Below, in pieces: positions 17,550 through 27,260 of a stretch of 64,000 bases of DNA. This DNA is from Streptomyces sp. NBC_01463. Lineage in GTDB: Bacteria > Actinomycetota > Actinomycetes > Streptomycetales > Streptomycetaceae. The notes under the pieces were generated by a model that was not told where the DNA came from, did not search any database, and was given only the letters and a program-made list of their open reading frames with translations. The translations under genes and the position numbers were made by a program. The DNA is taken from positions 248,001 through 312,000 of the forward strand of contig CP109468.1 in NCBI GenBank assembly GCA_036227345.1, in the 5' to 3' direction. The first letter of the stretch is position 1. Each line of letters begins with the position of its first letter.

Positions 17550-17571
17550 ATGGCAATTATATATATGTCAA
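17550..17571. promoter_or_regulatory. AT-rich promoter/operator of the MarR gene
   Basis: This stretch is almost pure A/T in a GC-rich setting. On the minus strand it reads TTGACATATATATAATTGCC, so it contains a -35-like TTGACA and a CATAT...ATATG palindrome. MarR proteins commonly bind such AT-rich palindromes over their own promoter. Confidence 0.5.
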
Positions 17572-18486
17572 GAGAGGACCCGGAACCATGTGCGGGCAAA
17601 ATGCCCGGCCTGTCCCGGCGTATCCCGTCCACCCGACAGGCCCCCAGACACCCGTGAGACGGCGCTCACCATCACCACTCGATCACCGCCCCCGGCCCGG
17701 GAGCTCACAGCCCCGACCGCCCGGTGACGTTCACCGCAGGCGAGACACCGACGGAGATACCAATGGGGTTCAGTTTCCCCATGGGAGGGATCGCGAAATT
17801 CCGCCACCGACTTCCGGGAATGCCGAATAGCCGATTGCCTGGCGGCGCTATTGATCTCGCGCCCTTTCGGTTTATTTCCTCTCCGCAGTCGCCACAAAGC
17901 CCCTCGCAGGGGCACATCCATGAGTGATTCGTAGCAGCGCCGGTCGCGGATTGCTCCCGGATCGAACCCGTCGCAGATTCAGGCCTGCTCGTGTGCCATT
18001 CAAGTGATCAAAGGACTGGCGGTCGATCGACCACGCCGGGCCGATCCCCTTGCCTGCCCGCCGAGTTGACGGCTGTCGTGCACTTCGATCCGACAGGAGA
18101 AGCCCTCCGAGAGGCACTACACCACTACTGCGAATAGCTTGCAATAAGGATCGGGTCCCACTTTTGGCCTACTGACGGAGTGGCGTGATTCAGCGACTTT
18201 CCGTCCGCTCGACGGCGCCCATTCCTGCGTTCATCTGCGGCTATTGAGGAATGGAACGTTCTGTCGATGAATTTCTTGACACTGGCGTGAGTTCATTTCC
18301 GGAGAAATGTGGTTCGCTGTCGCCCCGACGATCAGCGGGGCCCCGCCCCCTGGGCATACGCCCGGATCTTCATGTCCTTTGCGCGTGATCGTCGGATCCG
18401 TTCGATCCACCCCACGGATACCCCGGACCGGCACGTGTGACCCACACAGGCGGTGCGCGGTGATCCCTCTGTCGAGAGGCTCAGTC
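17572..18486. other. 0.9-kb AT-richer non-coding spacer
   Basis: No gene with good codon use and ribosome site is seen. The base composition is richer in A/T than the flanks. Short inverted repeats are present: ATGGGG/CCCCAT at 17763-17782, GCCCCT/AGGGGC at 17899-17913, and GTGTG/CACAC at 18435-18447, the last 40 bases before the DUF4331 gene and a possible operator. Confidence 0.45.
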
Positions 18487-20049
18487 TTGACCTCCCCCAC
18501 TCCGAGGCCGCGCAGCCGGCGCGTCCTCGACCACTCCCTCCTCGTCCTCGGTGCCGGTGCGCTGGCCACAGGTCTCGGCGTTCTCTCGCTCGCACCCGGA
18601 ATCAGCGCGGCGTCGAGCCACCGCGAGGCCCCGCTGATCGCCGGTGACCCCCGGGCGGACAACACCGACGTGTACGCCTTCACCAGCCCCGACCGCTCGG
18701 ACACGGTGACGCTCGCCGCCAACTGGATTCCCTTCGAGGAGCCCAACGGCGGTCCGAACTTCTACCAGTTCGCGGACGACGCCCGGTACAACATCAAGAT
18801 CGACAACACCGGTGACGGCAACGCCGACGTCACGTACAGCTGGCGCTTTCGCACCCTGACCCGGGACGCGGGCGGCCAGTTCCTCTACAACACGGGCCCG
18901 GTCACCTCGCTCAACGACCCGGACCTCAACATCCGCCAGGTCTACGACCTGACGGTGACCACCTCCCGAGGCACCTCCACGATCCTGCGCGGAGCCCCGG
19001 TCGCGCCGTCGAACGTCGGCAAGGCGTCCATGCCGAACTACGCCACCCTGCGCTCTCAGGCGGTACGCAACGTGCCGCGCGGCGGCAAGGCGTTCGCCGG
19101 ACAGGCGGAGGACCCGTTCTTCGCCGACCTGCGCGTCTTCGACCTGCTCTACGGCGGGGACCTCAGCGAACGCGGGCAGGACACCCTCGCCGGGTACAAC
19201 GTCAACTCGGTGGCGCTCCAGATCCCCAAGAAGGACCTGGCACTGCGGGGCAACGCCACCCGCAACCCCGTCGTCGGCATCTGGTCCACCACCGAACGCC
19301 GCGGCGCCCAGGTCACGGACTCCCGCAGCGGAAGCGCCCGGACCGGGTGGAAGCAGATCTCCCGTCTCGGGAACCCGCTGGTCAACGAGGTCGTCGTACC
19401 GCTGAAGTACAAGGACGCCTTCAACACCCTCAACCCCAGCCAGGACCGTACCGTCCAGCCCGTCGTGGACAAGGTGCTGGACCCGATCCTGCCCAAGCTC
19501 ATCCAGAAGGTGTACGGGGTACCGGCGCCCAAGGCACCCCGCAAGGACCTGGCGGAGATCTACCTCACCGGCATCTGCAAGGCCTGCGGACCGGTCAAGG
19601 CCGATCTGAACGCACACCGGCTGAACAAGGACGCCTCGCTCAAGAAGATCGTCCCGGCCGAGGAGCTGCGCCTGAACATGGCCGTTCCGCCCACCGCGCA
19701 GCCCAAGCGCCTCGGGGTGCTCGCCGGAGACCTGGCCGGCTTCCCGAACGGGCGCCGGCTGGCGGACGACGTCATCGACATCTCCCTCCAGGCGGTGGAG
19801 GGCGCTGCCCAGACCGGCAAGCTCGTCCCCGCACTCGCCGCCGGCGACAAGGTCGACGCCAATGAGGTGCCCTTCGGCGCACGCTTCCCGTACCTGGCGC
19901 TCCCCCACTCCAAGAGCGTCAACAGCGGACCGTCCGGTACCCGGCAGTCGGCGATGAACCCGTCGCACGCCGCGGCCCTCGGCACCGCGGGTGTCGCCCT
20001 GCTCGGCCTCGGCGGACTGCGCCTGCGACGGCGCCGCGCCACCAGCTGA
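18487..20049 (+). CDS. DUF4331 domain exported, membrane-anchored protein
   Basis: The 520-residue protein begins with a basic, hydrophobic signal sequence (RRVLDHSLLVLGAGALATG), followed by the typical DUF4331 start ASSHREAPLIAGDPRADNTD and then VYAFTSPD. Two Cys residues in GICKACG may form a disulfide. A short hydrophobic helix with RRRRATS at the end suggests a C-terminal membrane anchor. The TTG start at 18487 is preferred because GAGAGG precedes it by seven bases; a GTG at 18460 is the alternative. DUF4331 has no established biochemical role. It is followed by a TPR protein and a metal transporter, with which it probably acts at the cell surface. Confidence 0.8.
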   Translation: MTSPTPRPRSRRVLDHSLLVLGAGALATGLGVLSLAPGISAASSHREAPLIAGDPRADNTDVYAFTSPDRSDTVTLAANWIPFEEPNGGPNFYQFADDARYNIKIDNTGDGNADVTYSWRFRTLTRDAGGQFLYNTGPVTSLNDPDLNIRQVYDLTVTTSRGTSTILRGAPVAPSNVGKASMPNYATLRSQAVRNVPRGGKAFAGQAEDPFFADLRVFDLLYGGDLSERGQDTLAGYNVNSVALQIPKKDLALRGNATRNPVVGIWSTTERRGAQVTDSRSGSARTGWKQISRLGNPLVNEVVVPLKYKDAFNTLNPSQDRTVQPVVDKVLDPILPKLIQKVYGVPAPKAPRKDLAEIYLTGICKACGPVKADLNAHRLNKDASLKKIVPAEELRLNMAVPPTAQPKRLGVLAGDLAGFPNGRRLADDVIDISLQAVEGAAQTGKLVPALAAGDKVDANEVPFGARFPYLALPHSKSVNSGPSGTRQSAMNPSHAAALGTAGVALLGLGGLRLRRRRATS

Positions 20050-20084
20050 CCGGCCGCCCCGTCCAGGGGTGATCCCGGGTGACG

Positions 20085-20121
20085 GCGGTGTCCGGACCGG
20101 ACCCACCGGTCCGGACACCGC
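20085..20121. terminator. Strong hairpin between DUF4331 and TPR genes
   Basis: Sixteen bases starting GCGGTGTCCGGACC (20085-20100) pair perfectly with 20106-20121 around the five-base loop ACCCA. It lies 36 bases after the DUF4331 stop and 38 bases before the TPR start. It either terminates the first message or acts as a partial terminator that lowers TPR and transporter expression. Confidence 0.7.
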
Positions 20122-20159
20122 TTCCGCCCCCTGCCCGTCACACATCACAGGGAGTACCA

Positions 20160-21500
20160 GTGCCAGGCCCGACCGACCATGCCCCCACTGCTCCGGCCCG
20201 CGGCGGCAGACGACTGCGCAACACGGCCATCACCCTCGCCCTGGGGGCCGTCCTGTTCTCGGTCGGAGCGCTGGGCCTGGCTCCGCAGCAGCAGACGCCG
20301 GCGGCGTCGTCCGCGGCGGCCGGCCCTCGTAGCGCCGACCCAACGGAGGCCCTCCGGGCCCGGGTACGCCAGCTGCCCGCCGACCCCGCGGGCTGGTCCT
20401 CCCTCGGCATGGCCTACGTACAACAAGCACGGAGCACCGCCGACGCGGCCACCTACGCCCGGGCCGAGACCGCGCTGCGCAAGTCCCTGGCGCTCCAACC
20501 GGCCGACAACTTCGCCGCGGAGACCGGGATGGGCGCCCTCGAAGCCGCCCGCCACCGCTTCGCCCAGGCCCTGACCTGGGCACGCCGGGCCACCGCGTCC
20601 AACCCGTACAGCGCACCCGCCCAGGGTGTCCTGGCCGACGCGCTCACCCAGCTCGGCCGCTACGAGGACTCCTACGCGGCGGTCCAGCGCATGACCGATC
20701 TCAGACCCGACAGCAGCGCCCTGGCACGCGCCTCCTACAGCTGGGAACTCAGGGGCGACACGAAAAGGGCGCGCGACCTGATGAACAGGTCGCTCCAGGC
20801 CGCCGGTACTCCGGCGGAGAAGGCCTTCGCACTGACCCATCTCGCCACGCTCGCCCTGGAGTCGGGCCACCCCCGCACCGCGCTGGGCCTCGCCGGTTCC
20901 GGTCTCACCGCGCTGCCCGGGGACGCCGCCCTGCTGGAGGCGCGCGCCCGCGCCCACACCGCGCTCGGCCACCACGAGCAGGCCGTCACCGACTTCACCG
21001 CCGCCATCGCCGCCGCTCCCCTGCCCCAGTACCTCCTGGGCCTGGGAGATCTCCAGACATCCCTCGGGCACCCGGAGAGGGCCGAGCAGCAGTACGACGT
21101 ACTCAGGGCTCAGGAGAAGCTGCGCGAAGCCACCGGCGGCGTTGCCGACGTCGACGGGATCCTCTTCGAGGCCGACCACGGGGACCCCGGCACGGCGGTC
21201 ACGATGGGGCGTGCGGCGCTGCGCCTGCGGCCGTTCATCGCTGTCCACGACGCGATGGCCTGGGCCCTGCACAGGGCCGGCCGTGACACCGAGGCCATCG
21301 CGCAGGCCGACCTCGCTCTCGCCCAGGGCACGGTCAGCGCACCGTTCCACTATCACCGGGCGCTGATCAACGAGGCCCTGGGCCGGACCGGTGCCGCCCG
21401 CACGGACCTCGGGCGCGCCCTGGACACCGACCCTCACTTCCATCCGGTGGACGCCCCCAGGGCGCGCGCCGCGCTCAGCAGAATCGAAGCCGCCCGATGA
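20160..21500 (+). CDS. Tetratricopeptide-repeat protein with N-terminal membrane anchor
   Basis: The 446-residue protein has one N-terminal hydrophobic segment (NTAITLALGAVLFSVGALGL) and is otherwise built of TPR helices, such as DPAGWSSLGMAYVQQARSTA, ARAETALRKSLALQPADNFA and the last RTDLGRALDTDPHFHPVDAP. The TPR part is therefore outside the cell membrane or facing the cell wall. The GTG start at 20160 follows CAGGGAG. It overlaps the metal transporter gene by four bases. It probably serves as a scaffold for the DUF4331 protein and the transporter, but no enzymatic motif is seen. Confidence 0.82.
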   Translation: MPGPTDHAPTAPARGGRRLRNTAITLALGAVLFSVGALGLAPQQQTPAASSAAAGPRSADPTEALRARVRQLPADPAGWSSLGMAYVQQARSTADAATYARAETALRKSLALQPADNFAAETGMGALEAARHRFAQALTWARRATASNPYSAPAQGVLADALTQLGRYEDSYAAVQRMTDLRPDSSALARASYSWELRGDTKRARDLMNRSLQAAGTPAEKAFALTHLATLALESGHPRTALGLAGSGLTALPGDAALLEARARAHTALGHHEQAVTDFTAAIAAAPLPQYLLGLGDLQTSLGHPERAEQQYDVLRAQEKLREATGGVADVDGILFEADHGDPGTAVTMGRAALRLRPFIAVHDAMAWALHRAGRDTEAIAQADLALAQGTVSAPFHYHRALINEALGRTGAARTDLGRALDTDPHFHPVDAPRARAALSRIEAAR

Positions 21501-23212
21501 ACCGAACATGCCTTCACGTCCTCGCCGCGCTGACCCTCACCGGATCGCTGACGGCTGTCCTGACGGGCCTGGCCACCACCGCCCACGCGCACCCCCTGGG
21601 CAACTTCACGGTGAATCACCACACCGGGCTGACCTTCCGGCAGGACGCCGTGGACGCGGTGATCGTCGTGGACCGCGCGGAGATCGCCACCGCACAGGAA
21701 CGGCCGGGCGTAGACCGCGACCACAACGGCGTCCTCGATCCGGCGGAGAAGGGCTCCTTCGCCGCGCAGGGCTGCGCCGTGCTCGCCCGTCAGCTGCACC
21801 TGGACATCGCCGGAACACCGGTGCGCTGGAGGACCGGGAGCAGCAGCCTCACCTATCACCAGGGCGAGGGCGGTCTGCAGACCAGCCGGATGAACTGCAC
21901 CCTGACCGCTCCGGCCGGTCTGGCCGCCCCAGCGGACATCGGCGTGCGTACGGGCTACGACGAACGGCGCATCGGCTGGCAGGAGATGACGGCGCGCGGA
22001 CAGGGCGTCACGCTCACCCGGTCACCGCTGCCGGCCACCTCGCCCACCGACGAACTCCGCCACTACCCGAAGGACCCGCTGGCCACACCCCTGAACCAGC
22101 GGTCGGCCCGGCTCCACACCGAACCGGGGGACGGCCGCTCCGCCGCTGCCACCCGCACGGTGCTGCCCGGTGCGGGCCCGCTCACTGCGGCGCTCGGCAA
22201 GGTGTCCGCGGCCTTCGACTCGCTGGTGGGCCAACGCGAACTGACCGTCCCCGCAGGGCTCCTGGCGCTCCTTCTCTCATTGGTGCTGGGCGCCTCGCAC
22301 GCGGCGCTTCCCGGCCACGGAAAAACGATCATGGCCGCCTACCTGGCGGGCCGCCGGGGCACTCCACGGGATGCCGTCACCGTCGGCGTCACGGTCACCT
22401 TCACCCACACCGCAGGGGTGCTGGCGCTCGGGCTGGCCCTGCCGGTCGCCACCTCGCTGGCCGGGGAGACCGTCCTGACCTGGCTCGGTCTGATCAGCGG
22501 GCTGATGGTCACCTGCATCGGCTTGTGGCTGCTGCGCACCGCCCTGACCAAAGGCGCGGGCCACCACCACCACGCGCACGGCCACGGCCACAGTCACGGC
22601 CATCACCATCACGGCCACCACCACGGGGATGCTCACGAGCACGGTGTCTCCTCCCCGTCCGCTTCCCATCAGGCGGACCACCACCACGATCACGGGACGC
22701 AGGCGACGCCTCGGTCCGACCCGCCCTCCGCGACGCGGCTCCTGCCGGAACGGCGTCAGCCCGGAGCGACCTCGGCCGAGGAGGGCGGCACGGTGCTCGC
22801 CCCGGCCAAGAGAAACACGCATACCCACTCCCACACTCCGCCGTCCGCCCGGACCGGCCCCGTGCACGGAGCCAGGACGTCCCGCACCGGCCTCATCGGC
22901 ATGGGGATCGCGGGGGGCCTCGTCCCCAGCCCCTCGGCCCTGGTCGTCCTGCTCGGTGCGGTCGCCCTCGGGCGTACGGCCTTCGGCGTGCTGCTCGTGG
23001 TCGGGTACGGCCTCGGCATGGCCGCCACGCTCACCCTCGCCGGCCTGCTGCTGGTCCGACTGCGCGACAGGATCGAGGCGCGGGCGGACAAGTTCGCCCG
23101 CCTGCGTGCCCCGGCCGCCCGCCTCTCGGCAGTCGTACCGGCCGCGTCCGCCGGTCTCGTACTCCTCGTCGGTGTGCTGCTGACCCTGCGGGCGGTCGCC
23201 GGTCCCTGGTAA
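21497..23212 (+). CDS. NicO/RcnA-type nickel-cobalt transporter with external domain and His-rich loop
   Basis: The 571-residue protein has a signal sequence, then a ~220-residue exported domain starting HPLGNFTVNHHTGL, which includes an EF-hand-like DRDHNGVLDPAE (73-84). The membrane part starts near residue 255 with ALLLSLVLGASHAALPGHGK, the family's metal-binding helix. A loop at about 356-405 contains over twenty histidines, and a second set of helices starts IGMGIAGGLVPSPSALVVLL. The family moves Ni or Co across the membrane, generally outward in RcnA and inward in others. The start overlaps the TPR stop (ATGA). Direction cannot be set from sequence. Confidence 0.85.
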   Translation: MNRTCLHVLAALTLTGSLTAVLTGLATTAHAHPLGNFTVNHHTGLTFRQDAVDAVIVVDRAEIATAQERPGVDRDHNGVLDPAEKGSFAAQGCAVLARQLHLDIAGTPVRWRTGSSSLTYHQGEGGLQTSRMNCTLTAPAGLAAPADIGVRTGYDERRIGWQEMTARGQGVTLTRSPLPATSPTDELRHYPKDPLATPLNQRSARLHTEPGDGRSAAATRTVLPGAGPLTAALGKVSAAFDSLVGQRELTVPAGLLALLLSLVLGASHAALPGHGKTIMAAYLAGRRGTPRDAVTVGVTVTFTHTAGVLALGLALPVATSLAGETVLTWLGLISGLMVTCIGLWLLRTALTKGAGHHHHAHGHGHSHGHHHHGHHHGDAHEHGVSSPSASHQADHHHDHGTQATPRSDPPSATRLLPERRQPGATSAEEGGTVLAPAKRNTHTHSHTPPSARTGPVHGARTSRTGLIGMGIAGGLVPSPSALVVLLGAVALGRTAFGVLLVVGYGLGMAATLTLAGLLLVRLRDRIEARADKFARLRAPAARLSAVVPAASAGLVLLVGVLLTLRAVAGPW

Positions 23213-23355
23213 AGGTCCGGTGGGGTCGGCCGAGCGTGATCCGGCGGGGCGCGACAGGGCGAGTGTCATGATGCGCTCCCGGATCCGCCCCGTCCGGAGA
23301 ACGAGTGCGGCAGACAACCTGTGCGCAGGGCCGGTCGTACGCATGCAGACCGCGC

Positions 23356-25680
23356 TTACGGAGCACTCTGCTCGTCGTTCCTGCCACGCGAGCCTTTCCT
23401 CCAGAACGCGAGGGAGAGCACCTTCTGCTCGTGCTTGGTCTGCTCGTACTTCAGAACGCCCTTGAACTTGGGCTGCCTTGCGGCCCGGCAGGAGAGCCGG
23501 TCAGCATCCTGCGGCAGGCCCGCACCCGCGAGCGCGATCACCAGTACCGCCTGCTGGTCCGTGGGCCAGCTCTGCACCACGGACGCGATGATCTGATCGA
23601 CCACGTCCGGAGCGCGTGGCCGTGTGCGGTTGTCAAGGTTGTGCAACTGACGCAGCAGGAGCACGAGTTCGCCGATGTCGCGTTTGCCCGTACAGCCTCG
23701 CACTACGGCGGTGACGGCGGAGTCCCGCCAGGCCGCGGTCAGGGCGAGGAGGAGCGGTGCCATGCTCGGCCCCTGAGCCGCACGAGCCCGGGCGCGCAGT
23801 TGGTCTTCCTGCACGACCGCAGCGTCGGAGTGGTCGAGAGCCTGCAGAAACATTCCGGCATGGCCGGTGGGCTTCTCCCGAAGCGTGTGCTGGAACACCA
23901 CCTCGGCCAGCTGGGGCAGTTCACGCGTCTCAAGGCTTGTGAACAGATGAGCGGCCCTTTCCGGGCTGCCTGTTGCGGCCACCATCTCCACCACGGCCTC
24001 CGCGCCGGGGTAGGCCTCGTCCAGACAGCACAGGAGGGATCGCGTGGAGGCGGCGGAGTGGCGCATCGACCCCATCAACGCCTGTGCGGCCTGCGGGAAG
24101 TGATTCGTGCTGTACAGATCGGCGATCATGGTGGCGACAGAGTCCGCCGGCCAGAGCCCCACCGCACGATCCACGACCGAAGCCGCGTCATGGCTGTGCC
24201 TCCCCTGCACCAGGGCACGTACCAGGGCAAGGACGTGGGAAACCCCGCGGCTCTGTGTCGCGGAGAGTATGAGATCGGCCTCCCCGGTCATGCCTCTGGA
24301 CGTGAAGCACTCCATGGCGGTGACGACGCTACTGGCCTCGCGCCGTTCCGCGACCGCGACCGGCAGCGACTCTGCGTGCTTGTGCCGGCCCGCAGCGCGC
24401 AGCGCGATGACCAGTTCCACCACCTCCTGCACATAGCGCCGGCCCGCGGCCGGTCCCAGCGCCGCCAGGCTCAGGGGCTCGACCTCGGTCCCGGCCGCCC
24501 ACACGGTGACCGCCACGACCTCGGACACCGTCCGCACGACGAAGGCGGCGGTCAGAAGGCTTTCGGCGAGTTCACCCAACCCACTCCTGTGCAGTCCCAG
24601 CGACAGGCCGACGATGTCGCACGGGGACTTCAGCTCGACCGAGGAGCGGAGTACCGCCGCCACCCCTTCCTCGAAGCCCGCCCGGTGCAGTTCACCGACG
24701 AGCGCCGCGGTCTCGGCCACGGGCCGCGTCATCACCAAGGCCGGCACGACACTCTCCGCATGGGCGTGCAGACCGGCCCGCTGCAACCCCGACAACAGCG
24801 CCGCCACCTCCTCCACCCGGCGCGAACGGCTGGCCGCCGAGACCAGCTCGCGCGCTATCGCCTGCTGCGTGCGCGCCTCCAGGTCGCCCACCACTTCGAC
24901 CAGTTCGGCCACGGAAGAGGTCTGGTTCGCCGCCTCCAGCGCGGCCATCAGCGACGACGCCCCCTCGGCGCCGCCCTCCAGCTGCGCCATCGCGTCGAGT
25001 TCGGTCTCCAGCTGATGACACTGTTCCTCTGCGGCGATCAGCTCGGCCCTCGTGACGGCGAGGGCTTCCTGCAAGTGCACCATCTCCTCGCGGAGGTCGT
25101 CGCAGTCCCTCCGCAGCTGCTCGTACTCCCCCTCCCACAGGGCCACGTCCGCCCGATGAGCCAACTGCTGGTTGTCGAGGTCCCGTTCGAGGTGCTGGGA
25201 CCGGCTCGTCGACTCGGACAGGCTCCGCTCGCGATCGTGGAGGGCCTGCTCCAGGGCCCGTTCGCGTGTCTTGATCCGGCGGGTCTCCTCGTCCGCGCTC
25301 GCCAGTTCGTCCTGCAGCTCCTGCATGGCGCTGTGCCGGCGGTTCGCCGACTGCGCCACCCGGTGCGTCTCGCGCAGCGCGGCCTCGGCCTGAAGGGTCA
25401 GAGGCGCCGATTCCTGCCGGACATCGCTGATCAGGCCCGCCACGAAGTCCCACGGAGGGACCCGGTCACCGTTGAGATAGCGCGTCACCGAGCTGGGGTC
25501 GAGATGACGGCGCACGGCGTACCGCCGCCGGCTGATGCCCAGGGCCCCGAACAGCGCCTGGAGGTCCTCGGCCAAAGCCCTCTTCTCCGCGGGCAGGTCC
25601 TCCTTGAACGCCACCGGACGTTCCGGCCGTAAAGGGCCGCCGGGGCTGGCGTCGATGATCCCAAAGGCGATGTCAGACAT
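23356..25680 (-). CDS. HTH/coiled-coil protein with ~32-residue helical repeats
   Basis: The 774-residue protein has an XRE-like region at about 36-85 (SSVTRYLNGDRVPPWDFVAG), then a long charged coiled coil at about 95-235. From about 289 on there are at least eight tandem units of 31-33 residues (289, 321, 354, 385, 417, 449, 480, 512), each with the pattern VxxVxxLxxxLxxxGxxxxAxxLL. This is the spacing of PPR/TPR-type solenoids. The start is ATG 25680. No catalytic motif is present. It is probably a DNA-binding or scaffolding protein, but the target is not known. The downstream neighbour converges on it. Confidence 0.72.
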   Translation of the reverse strand: MSDIAFGIIDASPGGPLRPERPVAFKEDLPAEKRALAEDLQALFGALGISRRRYAVRRHLDPSSVTRYLNGDRVPPWDFVAGLISDVRQESAPLTLQAEAALRETHRVAQSANRRHSAMQELQDELASADEETRRIKTRERALEQALHDRERSLSESTSRSQHLERDLDNQQLAHRADVALWEGEYEQLRRDCDDLREEMVHLQEALAVTRAELIAAEEQCHQLETELDAMAQLEGGAEGASSLMAALEAANQTSSVAELVEVVGDLEARTQQAIARELVSAASRSRRVEEVAALLSGLQRAGLHAHAESVVPALVMTRPVAETAALVGELHRAGFEEGVAAVLRSSVELKSPCDIVGLSLGLHRSGLGELAESLLTAAFVVRTVSEVVAVTVWAAGTEVEPLSLAALGPAAGRRYVQEVVELVIALRAAGRHKHAESLPVAVAERREASSVVTAMECFTSRGMTGEADLILSATQSRGVSHVLALVRALVQGRHSHDAASVVDRAVGLWPADSVATMIADLYSTNHFPQAAQALMGSMRHSAASTRSLLCCLDEAYPGAEAVVEMVAATGSPERAAHLFTSLETRELPQLAEVVFQHTLREKPTGHAGMFLQALDHSDAAVVQEDQLRARARAAQGPSMAPLLLALTAAWRDSAVTAVVRGCTGKRDIGELVLLLRQLHNLDNRTRPRAPDVVDQIIASVVQSWPTDQQAVLVIALAGAGLPQDADRLSCRAARQPKFKGVLKYEQTKHEQKVLSLAFWRKGSRGRNDEQSAP

Positions 25681-25923
25681 GCCCACCAGTATCCGCCGGG
25701 AGCCGCACCGGAATGGCTCGTCCGGCATTGCCAACTCAGTTGGCAACGCCGCCGGTTGTTGCCGGTCAACGGCAGCAACGAGCCCCACCGGTGCCGTCTG
25801 CGCACGGCAGCACCAGAGGGCTCCGATGCGGCGCGTACGCCGGTAACCATGGGTGGAGACAGGCAAGAGGACCAGGAGCACCTGCCCACGGCGGGCCTGG
25901 CGGACGCAGGAGGACTTCCACCC

Positions 25924-26067
25924 ATGACCCACACCGTCGACACCACGAGCGAAAAGCTCCGGACGCCGCTCTGGCGCCGCCTCCTTCTCCAGGTGGCAAT
26001 CGGTGCTGCCGGAGCCGCGGGCTCCGCATCCGTGACGTGGGCCGTGTACTGGCTGCGGCATCGATAG
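25924..26067 (+). CDS. Small single-pass membrane protein
   Basis: The 47-residue product has a basic region, KLRTPLWRRLL, then a hydrophobic segment of about 20 residues (LQVAIGAAGAAGSASVTWAV). A GGAGGA ribosome site lies ten bases before the ATG. It is read away from the HTH-repeat gene, so it may share a divergent promoter. No family is recognised. Confidence 0.55.
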   Translation: MTHTVDTTSEKLRTPLWRRLLLQVAIGAAGAAGSASVTWAVYWLRHR

Positions 26068-26157
26068 CCGGTGCGTGCGCCGCCTTCCCCCGTGCGGCGG
26101 AGGCGGATCCTCATGCGGCATGACGTGCCGGGCCGGGCGGTGCGCGAGATTCGGGTC

Positions 26158-26742
26158 ATGACGACGAAGGACTCCGCCCCGCCCGAACCCCGCGTACCGC
26201 CGACGGCCCGGCCGCCGGTCCCGCCACCCCCGCGCTGGGCGGTCCGCGCCGCCCGTGTCGCGGCCTGGTCGACCGTCCCCTCCGGGGTGTGGCGCGTCGC
26301 GCTCGTGGTCGGGGTGCCGGTCGGGGTGATGGAGCGCGAGGAGTTCCTCGCGGCCTTCCCCGGCAACTCCGCCCTGCTGGCCCTGGGTTACGTACTGCTG
26401 ATCGGTGCGGTCGCCGAGACGGCCTCGTACCTCACGCTCGGCCTGGTACGCCCCTGGGGAGAAGTGGTGCCGCACTGGATCCCGCTCCTCGGCGGGCGCC
26501 CGGTCAACCACGGGCTCGCGGTTCTCACCGCTTCGCTGGGAGCCCTCACGGTCACCGTCCTGTGGTGGATCCTCTTCTTCGGCGGACTGCTGACCTCCCC
26601 CGGCCCCGATCCCGGCCCCGGCGTCTCAGCCGGTGAAGCCGTGTTCGTCGCCTGCTACGCGCCCCTCCTGCTGTGGGGCCCGCTCCTGGCGGCGGTGACC
26701 TGGTCGTACCACCAGCGGCACCGGCCGTGCAGAAGGACGTGA
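26158..26742 (+). CDS. Integral membrane protein of unknown function
   Basis: The 194-residue product has a proline-rich N-terminus and about four hydrophobic segments, including FPGNSALLALGYVLLIGAVA and ALTVTVLWWILFFGGLL. A conserved-looking LTLGLVRPWGEVVPHWIPLLGG stretch lies between helices, which is a form seen in Streptomyces membrane proteins with no known role. ATG at 26158 is chosen because of its length and hydrophobic layout. It follows the small membrane protein by 90 bases. Confidence 0.65.
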   Translation: MTTKDSAPPEPRVPPTARPPVPPPPRWAVRAARVAAWSTVPSGVWRVALVVGVPVGVMEREEFLAAFPGNSALLALGYVLLIGAVAETASYLTLGLVRPWGEVVPHWIPLLGGRPVNHGLAVLTASLGALTVTVLWWILFFGGLLTSPGPDPGPGVSAGEAVFVACYAPLLLWGPLLAAVTWSYHQRHRPCRRT

Positions 26743-26752
26743 TCGAACCCGG

Positions 26753-27260
26753 GTTCTGGACGGGCACGAGAAGCACGGCAGCGGAGATCTGGGCCCCGCC
26801 CGGGTCGAGGAGGAACTGCCGGACGTGCGGGCGGCACTCCGGTTCCTCATCGACTCCGCCGACGGGCGCGCCCTCGACCTGGCTGCAGCCCTGCGCGGCC
26901 AATGGCTCGGGCGGGGCCGGCTGCGGGAGGGCATCTGTCTGCTCGACGAGGTGCTCGCGCTGCCGGCCGCGGGGGACGGCACCGCCCGGCTACGGGCTCG
27001 CGAGGTCCATGCCCGTGCTCACCGGGGCGTCCAGCTCGCCAGAACCGCACTGGCCGAGGCCGTACGCGGTTTCCGGGAGCTCGGTGAGAGCACCTGGACC
27101 CACGTCCCGTACCAGCAGCTGGGCAGGATGCTGCACGAGGAGGGACACGCCGTGCAGGCCATCGCGCTGCTCAGCGAAGGGCTCGGCCTCGCGCAGCGCA
27201 ACGGCGGGAACTGGCCGTACGCGAGGGACTGCTGCCGCAGAGCTCCGTACCCACTCGGAA
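26753..27260 (+). pseudogene. Remnant of an AfsR/LuxR-like ATPase-TPR regulator
   Basis: Reading frame 2 shows LPDVRAALRFLIDSADGRAL, RGRLREGICLLDEVLALP and later RGFRELGESTWTHVPYQQLG with EEGHAVQAIALLSEGLGLA. These match the TPR-bearing C-terminal part of AfsR- or LuxR-type regulators. No start, ATPase part or HTH is present, and no stop ends it at a natural place; it runs directly into a different gene remnant. The whole is probably a decayed fragment. Confidence 0.5.

Noticed and set aside
22556..22710. Dense CAC/CAT tract that looks like a simple DNA repeat
   Set aside because: It encodes the His-rich metal-binding loop of the NicO-type transporter, and the codons are mixed CAC and CAT rather than a tandem repeat.
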